Part shown: one piece after another, positions 23,372 to 34,107 of the stretch
How the letters are laid out: the number at the start of each line of letters is the position of its first letter
Position numbering within the stretch: the stretch's first letter is position 1
From: Amborella trichopoda
Lineage: Eukaryota > Streptophyta > Magnoliopsida > Amborellales > Amborellaceae
Length of the DNA: 64,000 bases
Assembly (NCBI RefSeq): GCF_000471905.2
Contig: NW_006498435.1
Coordinates: 4,410,874 to 4,474,873, forward strand
Reading direction: 5' to 3'
Notes under the pieces: model-generated
What the model was told of the DNA's origin: nothing
What the model saw: the letters and a program-made list of their open reading frames with translations, nothing else
Databases searched by the model: none
Position numbers and translations under genes: made by a program

Positions 23372-23615
23372 GGGATGAGAGACATCCTATGGAATTTGAG
23401 GATTGGTGAATTGCAGTATTTGGGCAAAGAAGGAGTGGTGGACCAAGAAACTTCAGGACGCTTGGCCTCTGAGGTGGAGGTTGCAGTGTTTTCCTTGATC
23501 GTATACTCATTTGCCCAATGCTGGGTAATTCTTCCGAGATCTGCACCATATGACAGGCTTCCTAAGAATAGAAGCTCTGTCCTATTGATTCTCTCAGCCT
23601 TTGCTCAAACTCAGG

Positions 23616-24561
23616 CTAAGGGGGCCACTGAGGTTTCTTCGACTTTGATCTCTTGTGCTTCTTTGTGGAGGAAGATGGCACTGGCTTAGCTCGATCCGCA
23701 AGAGTGTCAATAACCGTCAAGAACCCAGCCACCTGGGATAACGTTTTTCTCAACCGACTCCTGTGCGTCCTGCTTATACTGGTTCCTTTGAGTTCTCTGT
23801 CGAGAGCCTCGAGGTCTAGACATTCCCAGGTTGTACCTGCAAGAGACATAGAAGAGGAAGGAGAAGAAGAAGAAGAGGAAGAAGAAGAACATGGGTTAGT
23901 AAGTGAGGGACATTTAAGGTCATTCTCCTCATCGAACCGATTTGGGAAGCGTTTTACGTCATCACCAGAGTTGGACGTATGCAGGGGGTCTTTTGGTTCT
24001 TTCCCTTGCTTAGACTGTTGGGGAGTGCTTTTAATGTCAACACCCTCATTGGACTTGTGGCCTAGGGATATTCTCTTGATATGGTGAGGGAGGAAGGATG
24101 ATCACATCGGGGCTGAAGTCCTGTACGGTCGGTAATGGAGGAAGAGGCCTGAGAAATTCTTGCTCAACGATTGGTTGAGGAATCTTGTTCTCCTCCCGTC
24201 TTCTCCTGGTTTTCATTGGAAGTTCTTGATTCATCTCGCTAAGTTTGTGAGCAACCCTAGCTTGACGAACTGCCTCTTGCTTTAAGGACTTGAGTCCGCT
24301 CCACCCGTGGTGGACTCTCCATGGCTTGGAAGTCAAGGATTCAATAGAATCGGAGGCATCAACATGAAACTCTTGCAATGAAGCATTCTCCTGGATGGGG
24401 ACACTGACTTGCGGATGATCTTTTGTGACGGTGCAAGCAATGTGACCTCTTTGAACCTTCTTTACAACTATGGCTTCGAACCCATACCATTCGCTTAACT
24501 TGTTACCCCAAATCTGATGATACAAGCACCAATGATTCTCGGTTCCCTGAGCAAGGCGCAT
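23616..24561 (-). pseudogene. gag C-terminal and linker region, element 3
   Basis: 24561-24046 (171 codons, open) begins MRLAQGTENHWCLYHQIWGN and ends with VEQEFLRPLPPLPTVQDFSP, the same block as element 1 near 4800-4740. 23849-23616 carries LDRELKGTSISRTHRSRLRK and LSQVAGFLTVIDTLADRAKP, with a basic tail, and corresponds to element 1 near 4540-4350. No protease motif. The element is cut off ~240 bp later by LTR B. Confidence 0.7.
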
Positions 24562-24639
24562 GGGTTACCTTGCCGGCTTTGGAGTGATAAGCCCTTGTTA
24601 GAGCATCATGCCGAACAAAGCTTGAAGGAGATCTGATGG

Positions 24640-26140
24640 TAGCTCATCAGAAGAGTGTTGACCTTCGCTTTCTTCCTGCACTATCATCGCGTGAGAAGCC
24701 TCAGTTGCCCCGAATGCCTTCTTAAGTTCTTCAAGCTTTATCTGACTTTTCTGAATCAGAACCTAGATGATGTATTTAAGTGTGTAGCATTCCTCTATGC
24801 GGTGGCTTATCCTCTGATGATAAGCATAGTACTTTGCGTGGGTGTCGAGTCCGGCTTGATCAGCAAACTTGCTCTCAGGAAACTCAATCATGTTCAGCTC
24901 CAGTAATAACTGGAGTACTGCAGAGACCCATTCCTTTTTGAAAGGATAAACCTTATTCTTATGCTTGACTCAATAATCATCTCGATTAAGGTTTGTAGGT
25001 GGGGGTACTCGATTGTATGATTGTTGCTGCTTGCCTGCCTGAGGCGCTTTTGCTGTGCCTACCCCTTTGGAGACATCCAAAGTTTGGGATGCAGCCTTCT
25101 TTGGATCACTGACAGTGACGGCTGCAGTGATTACCCCTTTTTATTGATTGCCCCGGGCATTGGACTGAGAATTACCTTTGCCCCCGTTGTTTCCGGAGCT
25201 CGCAAGCTGTTGTTGTGGCCCGCCATGGTGGCATGATAGGCTTTCTATGCAAACAAACTTAGAGATTAGCTCTGACATGGAGGTCGGATTGGAGGCCTCA
25301 ACATGCAGGGCAATCTCAGGTTGCATGTTTCGTACACAAGTCTGGACTGCTTCCTTCTCAGGCATAGGATGAGGATGGCGAGCAGCCAAACATCTTTTTA
25401 TGAATTGATCCACGGGTTCATCTGGTTCCTGAATCAAGGTGAGTAGATCGATGGTTTGGACCTCTCTCTTGACCTCATAGAAGAGCTGGTGGAACTGTTT
25501 CTCCATTTCTTCCCAAGTATGTACTGAATTTGGGGGGAATCCGAGCATACCATTGAAAAGCCGGGACATCAAGGGTTTCAACAAACTGACAGAGGAGGAG
25601 TCTCCCATCAGCCATTGTCTCTCGTCATGCCGCTTGAAAATACGTGATATACTGGTGCGGAAATGTTGTACCATTGAACAGGGGAAGCTTCCCTTTTTTG
25701 TAGTCTAAGGGAAATGGAGCCTGATCAATGTAGGAGGTGTATAGGTTTTGGTAAAGCGTTGTACCCTGCATTCCTGGGATCTATCTGTTCTTTGAGTTAT
25801 GGGTTACCACAGCATCGATGTCTGCCTGTGAGATGGGGCGAGGGACGGAATTGTCCTGTGAGGCAGGAAGAGGAGGCTGCCTTGGAGCTACATCACCTGA
25901 GTGTTAGGAGTCGACCTCATGATGGGATACATTGACTGGGGACCTCATGCTTTCCATGCGATCAATCTTCTCCATCATTGCTTGCACCATCTGTTCGAAC
26001 CTATCCATGCGTTCCTCTTGACTATAATTAAGTTCGATCACAACCATAACGCTAACCATTTCCTCAGAGCTGTCGGCCTTAAGTGCAGTTGAAGGCTTCC
26101 TAGCTTGGCGGGTCATGCATGGCAGATCGGTCAGCAAGGG
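24640..26140 (-). pseudogene. gag capsid and knuckle region, element 3
   Basis: 26137-25904 holds the helical segment (EEMVSVMVVIELNYSQEERM, DRFEQMVQAMMEKIDRMESM). 25674-25141 is the capsid core in one frame (GFPPNSVHTWEEMEKQFHQL, FYEVKREVQTIDLLTLIQEP, HVEASNPTSMSELISKFVCI). Minus strand of about 24900-24660 holds the knuckle and the helix after it. Of the three copies this capsid frame is the least interrupted (177 codons). Confidence 0.85.
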
Positions 26141-26218
26141 CTCAGCGTGCCCAGACAGAACTCGAGTCTTATATGTCGATCGTGTGAGGACCGGGTCTTG
26201 ACGATCTTGGGTCCGTGG

Positions 26219-27650
26219 CTACTGAGTGGTCGAGTCATCTTCTACAACACTGACCATTGTGCAGGCTTCTCGTACCTCCTCTTCGGGCTCTGTGATTTGA
26301 AGAGGGTGGAACGGATTCTGGTGAAGAGGGTCATCAGGAGAGGCTGCCCCGACCATCTTGGTTGCTTCCCTAGTCAGCATTTGTAGGCCCCTATCGCGTT
26401 TAACTTTGAGGCTTTGATGGACCTCCCACCAGAACTGTGATTGGGACTGCGGCTGGCCGACTTTTCTCGAGCAAGAAATGACTGTCACCATCAGGTGAAG
26501 AAATGAGTGCGGACTAGGTACTGGTCAACCTGGGCCGGGGAGGAAGAAGGACGTGATCTCCCATCAGATCTTTGCCCTGAGCTCTCTTACGGGCTTTAGA
26601 TACATGACCAAGCTGATGGGGCTGGCTTAACATGGTACTCTTGGGGAAGGTCTTCGAGTACCAGGGCTGGAGATGCTTGCTCGAAAGAGAAGGGGCAGGC
26701 GGGGGAAGGATCAACTCATGACAACGCCTGATTCGGGAGCGAGGAGAGGTTCGTGAAGGTGCCACATGTGTGCCCCTTGAAGAAGGATCACGGGTGACTT
26801 TAGGGTCAGCCCAGGCTCGAACAGATGTCTGGCCTTATGAGGCTGAGAACTACGAGCAGATGTCTGCAAGAGAGTAGGTGGAATCCTACCCCTTATATGG
26901 TGCACTAGTGTGTGTTGAGAGGGAGAACGAGGGGGTCGTCTTTCGTGTACGCGGGTTGGTGCAGCGACAGTGTTTCCCCAAGTGCTGGGATGTACATGCA
27001 TAACATGTACAGGACCTGGCCCGAGGAGGCCTGATCCTGGATACTTACTCGAGGTAACATAAGGGTTGCCTCGAGGTTTGGCTCGAGTGAATGAACCACG
27101 AGCCTTAGGGTGTGTGCGCGAGGTGGAAGCGTCAGGGTCTTCGCCTGGATGTGTTGAGCCTCTAAGCATAGAGACCCTAGGTGGTAGAGGAATGTGAGGG
27201 ATAGCTTAAAGGCGACCAACAAAAGCAACGACAACTTCCTTGCCTTTTACAAAAAGGGACTGGGCAACCTTTCGGCGTACCTCGGCAATACGGCCTGCGA
27301 GTGACTTGCCGGTGACAGGGTGCATGCTGTGAGTGGTAGCAAATGCCCTACCAATGGAAAGAGCTTTGGTGGGGGGTTCCACCAAAGCTAGGAGGTGGGG
27401 AGTTAGGGACCTTTAAGTCCCTTCTCACGCCAATCCAGGTCAAGACCTGGGAGCTAGACATTGGGTCTTTACTCAGAAGGAAAGTTGAGAATGAAGTCGA
27501 AGAAACTTGTTCCCGGGGGATGCTCACGAATGCAGGGATGAGAAAATCTCCAATCCGGATAAATGGGTTAAGAAACCCGGAAGCCATGTGAGTGCAGAAA
27601 AACAAAAACAAAGGAGAGAATAGCCAAACAAGGACGATCCGACAAAGGGG
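26219..27650 (-). pseudogene. N-terminal leader part of the element 3 polyprotein
   Basis: 27728-27348 includes MASGFLNPFIRIGDFLIPAF followed by SIPREQ and LLSKDPMSSSQVLTWIG, aligning with element 2 from its ATG at 11507. 26765-26514 contains WYSKTFPKSTMLSQPHQ; 26491-26219 contains the short SCSRKVGQPQSQSQFW segment. All have partners in elements 1 and 2. Domain unknown; frames are broken. Confidence 0.65.
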
Positions 27651-27656
27651 TAGTAA

Positions 27657-27675
27657 GTCCCCAATGGAGTTGCCA
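27657..27675 (-). promoter_or_regulatory. primer-binding site, element 3
   Basis: Minus strand reads TGGCAACTCCATTGGGGAC, three bases inside the LTR end at 27679. The TTGGGGA 3' part is the closest of the three copies to the complement of tRNA-Arg(ACG). Confidence 0.8.
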
Positions 27676-27678
27676 AGA

Positions 27679-30600
27679 TGGTTAGGTGCCTCGATCTCGC
27701 CTTCTAGGTCAGGATGACCTGGTGGCACGTGTCTCAGGTTTCAAGGGAACTCGGGACTTGAGACCGCTCTCTCAAGAACCTTATTACAAAACAAAGGCAG
27801 GTACACCAATCGATGAGAGAGGAATTTAATGTGAGGTGAGACACACCTCACCTGAGTCCGTAACTCACTCGGGCTTACTCGCGTGGGTGCCCTCTTAGAT
27901 CATATCGAAAAGCCCCCCAGTCCTACAACTGATTCAGAATCGCCTCTCTTGACCCATACTCTCCTGTTTCTGCAATCACACATATACTGTTAATTTACAA
28001 GACAAGTGGGCTGAGGGACCCCACCTTGTCTTTGGGCAAAGGCATACAGGCATGCGCATTCAAGGAAGAAAGAGAAGGAGTGAGATGAAGGTTGAGGTGA
28101 TACGAGGAGAAGGGAGAAATAAGATAGAGGGAAGAGAAGAGAAGAAAGAGGAAGAAAGGAGGAAGAAAGAGAAGGGAGAAATAAGATACAGTAGCCAGAC
28201 CAGTATGATGATTCACCTGATGTGGTAGCAAGACCGGCACGATAACTCAAACCGACACGGCGACAATACTACTCAATGACAAGACCCACACCGACCAACC
28301 CGGCACAATGGCTAACATGTCGTGACAACAAGATGGGCATGGTAACTCAAGCCGGCATGGCAGCAATACTGCTCGATGACGGAACTACCATGACAGCGTT
28401 AATCTTAGCATCCCTTGGTCAAACGAAAGAGGAAGAAAGGAGGAAGAGAGAGAAAATAGAAGAGAGAAAAGAGAATATAAAAGATAGAGAAAAAAGATAC
28501 GAGAGGAAGAAGAGGGAGAAGAGAGATTAGAAGAAGAGAGAGAAAGAAGATAAAGAAAGAAGGAAGAGAGAAGAGAAATATTTGAAGAAGAGAGAGAAAG
28601 GAGAGAAAAGAAATAAGAGAGAGGAGGAAGATTGAAAGAAGAGAGAGAAAAGAGAGAGGAGGAAGAAGAAAGAAGAGAAAGAAAAGAGAGAAGAAAGAAG
28701 AAAAGGAGAAGAGAGAGAAAAGGGTAAGAAGCATGATCGACGATGGGGTTCCTCCGTTCATGACAGAGGAGAGAGAAGAAAGACAGAAGCATAGACAGTG
28801 GTGGGGTTCTGTCGTCCATGACAGAGGAGAGAAAAAGAGGGGAGGAGCATGGACAGCGATGGATCCCGCCATCCATGACAGGGGAGAGAGAAAGATGGAA
28901 GAAGCATGGATGGTGATGGGGTTCTGCCATCCATGATAGAGGAGAGAGATAGTAAGAAAGAACATAGAAGGCGACAGGTTATGTCATCCATGAAGGAAAG
29001 AGAGAACGAGATAACATGGACAGTGACAGGCTTCGTCGTTTATGACAGGAGAGAGAGAAAGATATAACATGGACGATGATAGGCTCCACCATCCATGATA
29101 GAAGAGAGAAAGAAGGAAAGAGAAAACATAAACGTCGTTAGGTTCTACCGTCCATGAAGAGAGAGAGAGTCAAAGGGAAGAGAACAAAAGACAAGCACAG
29201 CGATAGGTTTTACCACGTGTGTCAAAAAGGACTCAAACATGACCCAGCCCGCCACTCAGGAAAGGGCCCAATTCAATGTCCTTGTTTAGGAATAGTGAAG
29301 AAATGTCATGGGTAGCGATGGACATCGTCGTGTATGATAGGAGGGAAAAGGAACTCAAACAGAGGCTCGGCCCGCCACTCGGGTTAAGGCTCGGCTCACT
29401 ATACATGTTTCAGAGATAAGAAAATAAGGTGAACGTCATGCATGGCGATGTGCTCGGCAATGGGCATCGCCATGCATGACTAGAGAGGTGAGAGAAAGGA
29501 AAGAATAGAGAGAGAGAAAGAAAGAAAGACATAGAAGAGGAAATAGTACAAAGAGAGATAAGAAAGAGAGAGAAGGAAGATGAAAGGGAAGTAGAGAGAG
29601 AAAGAGGAAGATTAAGAAAGAGAGGGGATGAGAGAGGAAAGAGAACAGAGATAAAAGAGGAAATTAGGGGAAGAGAGGCATGCACGACAGTGTCTATTGT
29701 CGTGTATGTCGAGAGTGAACAGAGAGGTAAAAAGAGGAAGAGAGAGAAAGAAAGAAGAAGAGGGAGAAAGAGAGAGAGAAAGACACGCACAGTGATGGTT
29801 ACTGTCGTGTCTATTTGAGGCAGGGAGGAGAGAGATAAAGAGAAGAAAAATATGAGAGAGAAAAAAAGAAGAGGAGAGAAAAGAGAGGAGAGGAGAGAGA
29901 AGAAAAAAGAGAGAAAACGAAAGAAGAGAAGAGAGAAGAGAGGAGTAGAGAGAAAGTTACCTTCACTAAGGGGTACCAGACTTTTTCTTCTCTCTCTTCT
30001 CTCTCTCTCTCTCTTGGACATGCCCACAATTTCAATGTAAAACTCTCAAATTTTGTTCATGAGATTGAAGCTCTTTACAATTAGGTTTGGCATGTATCTA
30101 TAGACTTGAGCCCAAAACAACGGTGGATTCCCAAAATTTGACCTAATTGATGATAATTACAATTTATTTGAATTAAAATAAAATCTAAAAATGGGTGCAA
30201 AATGTTGGTTTTGCCTCTGCCCAATAATACACAAAATTCCAAAATAGCCTTAGCTGCTGCCCTATAACGTGCGTGATTTTTCATTGATGATTCGACGTTG
30301 CTTAGGTGCCTGTTTTGCAAAAATATGATTACTTTCTCGTTGGGCTTGGCATGATGATCAATTTGGTACCAACTTCGAGCCACGGATCGTGTTTTTAGGC
30401 TACGATCACGCGACTTGACATTCACATGAATCTTGGAAACTTTTGATAGATAGTGCACTCGTTTCTTGATGTTTTTTTTATTGTTTCTTCAATGAATTGC
30501 ATTGAGCATGCCATCACGATCGTGTTGCAACAAACGCAGCTTGATTTCATGCCCGGACAAAGATTTTTCCTTCTTGGGTTTTTTGGTCGGAATCTGGAAT

Positions 30601-30877
30601 CTGGTGGTCGAAACTTAAAGCAACGTTATCCACTTCGCACTTGAAATCCGACCGTTCATCATGTGCGAGGTTCGGCCCAGATGTAGCCTCTGACCTTACC
30701 CATGCAATGGAACATGTCTCGTGTCGATCTGTTGTGTGAGCGTCGTGATACAGCTGCTCGAGCGAGATGTGTCGCTACTGAAAATAGAGTTCTAGTTATG
30801 GCTTGAAACGGACCACTATATATCAGGGCTTTATTGACTGGCTTCTCTTTTATTCCGCATCGGGGACCAAGGTGTCA
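27679..30877 (-). repeat. 5' LTR of element 3 (LTR C)
   Basis: About 3.2 kb. Minus strand starts TGACACCTTGGTCCCCGAT at 30877 and ends GGCACCTAACCA at 27679, giving the usual TG...CA ends. It lacks about 545 bp near the start that LTR B has. The CT tract (GA on the plus strand) covers about 28420-30015 and includes a regular run of eight or so hairpins at 28735-29160. Confidence 0.9.
28735..29160. repeat. regular array of ~55-bp hairpin units in LTR C
   Basis: About eight units spaced 55-60 bp. Each has the form CATGGACAG(C/T)GA(T/C)... G(T/C)CGTCCATGACAGGAGAGAGA. Unit starts are near 28735, 28790, 28848, 28905, 28964, 29015, 29069 and 29127. The outer CATGGA/TCCATG arms pair in each unit, and purine spacers separate them. 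Confidence 0.85.
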
Positions 30878-31049
30878 AAAAATGTCTTCAAACAGCCCTG
30901 TCCTTATTTCTTTGGGAATTGGGCGCAACAATTTGAAATGCTCGTACGCCCAACACTAAAATGCATGTATAATAAAAAAGAATCACAACAACAAATATTT
31001 ATCGAACTTAAAAAAATTATTAAAACATAATATACTAGCATTACTAACA

Positions 31050-31884
31050 AAAGAGTGGTTGATCCACTTAGGTGTTGATGATCAGGATGAACAAGCTTTG
31101 ATAAGCCTCGAAACAAAAAAGCTAGGGCAGCTGCACCTCATGTATACCGACCAGCTACTTCCATATCCTCAAAAAGATGTAAATATATTGTAGGAATTGT
31201 ACCATCTGTTGAATCAACACATATTGTGCAGCCGAATAGATATAGGAGGTAACCACTGGTGTATCGTAAAAGAGTGGTGCAGTTATAGTTCTGTAGTAAC
31301 CGCTTAAAAGTATTCATCGGCCATGTTAGCCAAATAATATAATGGCTACAATTAGGTGGCAACTGTCCTATGATACGGACTATATAATCCTTGTAGTTCT
31401 CCACTCTCCTCAAAGCTACAGTTACATCAGTCACCTTTAACTGGAGAATTTTCCATGCGTCTTCAAGAGTAAACATCATCTCTCCGACATCTATATTGAA
31501 GTACCCAATTTTCGTCTATACGCGCCACCTCTTGATAATAGTAGATAATGTGCCACGGTCATGGTGAGTCTCATCGATACTATGGTTAGAGGATACAATC
31601 CTGATCTCCGGACCAAATTAATTTGATCATTGTTTGTTAAAGGTCATAAAGAAGTTGCATTAAGCTTCTCATCAACCCTGAGGACATTTTCTCGATCCTG
31701 AAATGGAATTTGTGATTTCAGTTACTAAAATAAATAAATTGATTAACTAACATAATAAACAAATAATATTTTAAATACTTGTAAAAATATCTCCTTCCTA
31801 GATCATCTGTGATATATGTTCTCTCTGTCTATTAAGCAATCTAGGAATCTCATGACCTCCAAGGAAGGGTGCATCTTCTGCCAT
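31050..31884 (-). pseudogene. plant mobile domain (PMD) protein remnant
   Basis: PMD proteins (MAIN/MAIL1 family and transposon-borne relatives) share a domain found in both host genes and plant transposons. A first exon from the ATG at 31884 reads MAEDAPFLGGHEIPRLLNRQ, with a stop soon after. Following a likely intron (about 31698-31790), the minus strand gives SGLYPLTIVS, IIKRWR, then the open frame 31479-31138 with MFTLEDAWKILQL, then YLLYLFGCTICVDSTDGTIP and LHLFEDMEVAGRYT, then after a frameshift FRGLSKLV. These match the conserved PMD core (RWRPETH, TLEDV, YLLYLLGC, L.DLD..GRY..G). At least three frame breaks or stops. It lies directly outside LTR C. Confidence 0.75.
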
Positions 31885-32267
31885 GATCCCTATTCAAAAA
31901 GCCATCATAAACAACAAACTCATAGTAATCACACTGGACTCTTTTGGTACAAGTGAATCAAGTAGGTTTAATCACAGTCATTGCGACACAAAACGTACAA
32001 AAGAGCTTAAGCTCTGTGAATATGAGAAGTTATAAATCCCCAACCATTGCATACAAGAGAAATGAACACGAGAAATTATAATAAAGTACAAAAAAAAAAA
32101 ACAATGCTGAACAACTTCAAAGAAACAAAGATTAGAGGAACAGGGTTGTCAAATCAATAAGTTGCCAACTCTCAGTGATCTGCAACCTCAAAGAAAACTT
32201 TTCTCGAACAGTTTATGTTCGCACTGCTATGACGCAACAAAAAACTAATAAAGGAACAAACAAAACA
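31885..32267. other. intergenic sequence, no feature seen
   Basis: AT-rich sequence up to the N gap. No coding homology or repeat structure recognised; possibly the upstream part of the PMD remnant. Confidence 0.5.
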
Positions 32268-32287
32268 NNNNNNNNNNNNNNNNNNNN
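32268..32287. other. assembly gap (20 N)
   Basis: Twenty undetermined bases. Confidence 0.99.
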
Positions 32288-32448
32288 ACTAATTATTATC
32301 TAGAGTAATATTTCTTACTCAATTCTGATGAGGGAAAGGTAGACCGTGAGTAGAGTTGAGCGCGAAAGGTTGAGTGACTCTATTAAGGGTAAAACAAGAA
32401 CTGTAAAGAAAGAATGGGCTTTGGATTAGGGTTTATAATGTGCAAAAG

Positions 32449-32634
32449 TATTACGGCATTTCAATTGCCATAATAAAACTTCAACTTATTACGGTAGAAA
32501 GAATGCCGTAAAGAAAATGTTATCTATTATGGTACTTAAAATACTGTAATATTGCTTCAAGTTATTATGGTATTTTAGTTACCATAAAACTTACAATATG
32601 TATTACGGTAAAACGACTACCGTGAAGGTTATTT
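32449..32634. repeat. 38-bp tandem repeat, five units, each a hairpin
   Basis: Units start at 32449, 32487, 32525, 32563 and 32601, exactly 38 bp apart. Each opens with TATTACGGTA (or TATTATGGTA), followed after 6-9 bases by the complement TACCGTAA or TGCCGTAA, then an AT-rich tail such as AACTTCAACT. The spacing is invariant although individual bases differ. Confidence 0.9.
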
Positions 32635-32639
32635 TTGTA

Positions 32640-34107
32640 AAAAAAAAAAAAACACCTGAAAATGAAGAAAAATGGTATAGACAAAGTTTAAGAAAGTTGG
32701 GGGTTTTTTTCAATTAATCTAAAATTTAGGTATATTTTCGATAATTACCCTATTATTAACCTAAAAAGTTCTATAGCATAACTGATGGGTAGCATGAGTA
32801 CTAAATATCATGTTAAGATGCCTAACTCGGTACTGTAGAATTGGAATTAGAAGCTTGGAGATTCACGACTCATTTATGCATTTTAGGGAAATTCGCCACG
32901 ATAATGCATCACTTATTGACAATTTAATATTCTATTAAGGGAAGTGACATGATTTCTATGAGTGAATGCAGAAATGAGTCACCTCTTAAAAATCTATTTT
33001 TATGATGGATTTTTTTGCCTAATTTTTAAGGACATGTAATCTCTAGCATGGAGATCATGAATATGAAAAAATAAATAAATTTTAAAAATTAAAATAATAA
33101 GTCTGTTAAGAAAACATTTGAACCGTTAATTTCAATATTGTTTTTAATGGACCACCTCTTTGCATCCATCCGTAAGATGGATGCTTTATACCTCGGGGAC
33201 CGTGGATGTAGAAATGTAGTCCTTGCTGCATGAAACAATTTTCCTTACTAGAATATTTATTAGGCATTAACTATGTAACATCTTATTTATATCATTTGAT
33301 TAAATTTCAAAATACTAATTAAAAGACGCATGATCATGAATGCCAATAGATATTCTACTCCCTCAAGTAAGATCTCATCTAGAATTAATTTTAGGAACCT
33401 AAATTTCGAGGATATAACATCCTTAACCTGTGAATAAATCTTAACAAAAAACAATTCTAATTGTACCTTCTATATACTTGCACCTTCTATATACTTAATA
33501 AGTAATATATTGAAATTGAATAGCGATCATCCAATTTTTAAATTGTGAGATCTAAGTGTTATAAAACTCAAATTTCAAAAAAAAATAAAAATAGAATAAT
33601 CATCTAGTAAATTCTTAAGTGGTTCTTAAAATTTAAGATTGAAAAAACCCCCCCAAACAGTTCTTCTAACCGAGGGCGGAGAAATAAAATATGCTCTCGA
33701 GGAAGCACATATATGCACTCTAATGAATTAGAATAGGTACAAATGTGTAAATATTGAATAAGGCATCTCTCATGGGTATTTTGATAAATGGATTTTATAT
33801 AATGAGACTATTTACCTTTGATATAAGAAGGTCACAATTATTTGTAACTATCCAATGTGAAATCTGATAGCTTGGGTGTGTCACAAAGTTTGAGAAATGA
33901 AATATGATAGCTTGGGTGTGTCACAAGGTTCGAGAAAATTTCTTTTGAACTTTGAGCATGGTCAATGAAATAAATGTAGCCACCCAATTTCACATCTAAG
34001 AGTCAAGATTAATTGTGACCACCTTGCATTTAATTATTTTCAAATTCCAACTCTAAGTATATGTATTTGATGAGCTTTTTGAAAGTAAATAAAAAAGGAT
34101 TATGTAA
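32640..34107. other. AT-rich intergenic sequence with small duplications
   Basis: No coding sequence supported. Two small tandem duplications are visible: ACCTTCTATATACTTG twice at about 33464-33500, and a ~40-bp unit containing TGATAGCTTGGGTGTGTC twice at about 33861-33940. A short palindrome (GCATCCATCCGTAAGATGGATGC) is near 33162-33184. Confidence 0.6.

Larger units (their letters stand above)
23372..30877 (-). mobile_element. Tat-lineage Ty3/gypsy retrotransposon, element 3 (truncated)
   Basis: Minus-strand order: 5' LTR (30877-27679), primer site (27675-27657), leader (about 27600-26500) and gag (26490-23616). Homology then stops at 23372 against the terminus of LTR B. No protease, RT, RNase H or integrase survives. 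The gag pieces match those of elements 1 and 2 one for one. Confidence 0.85.
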
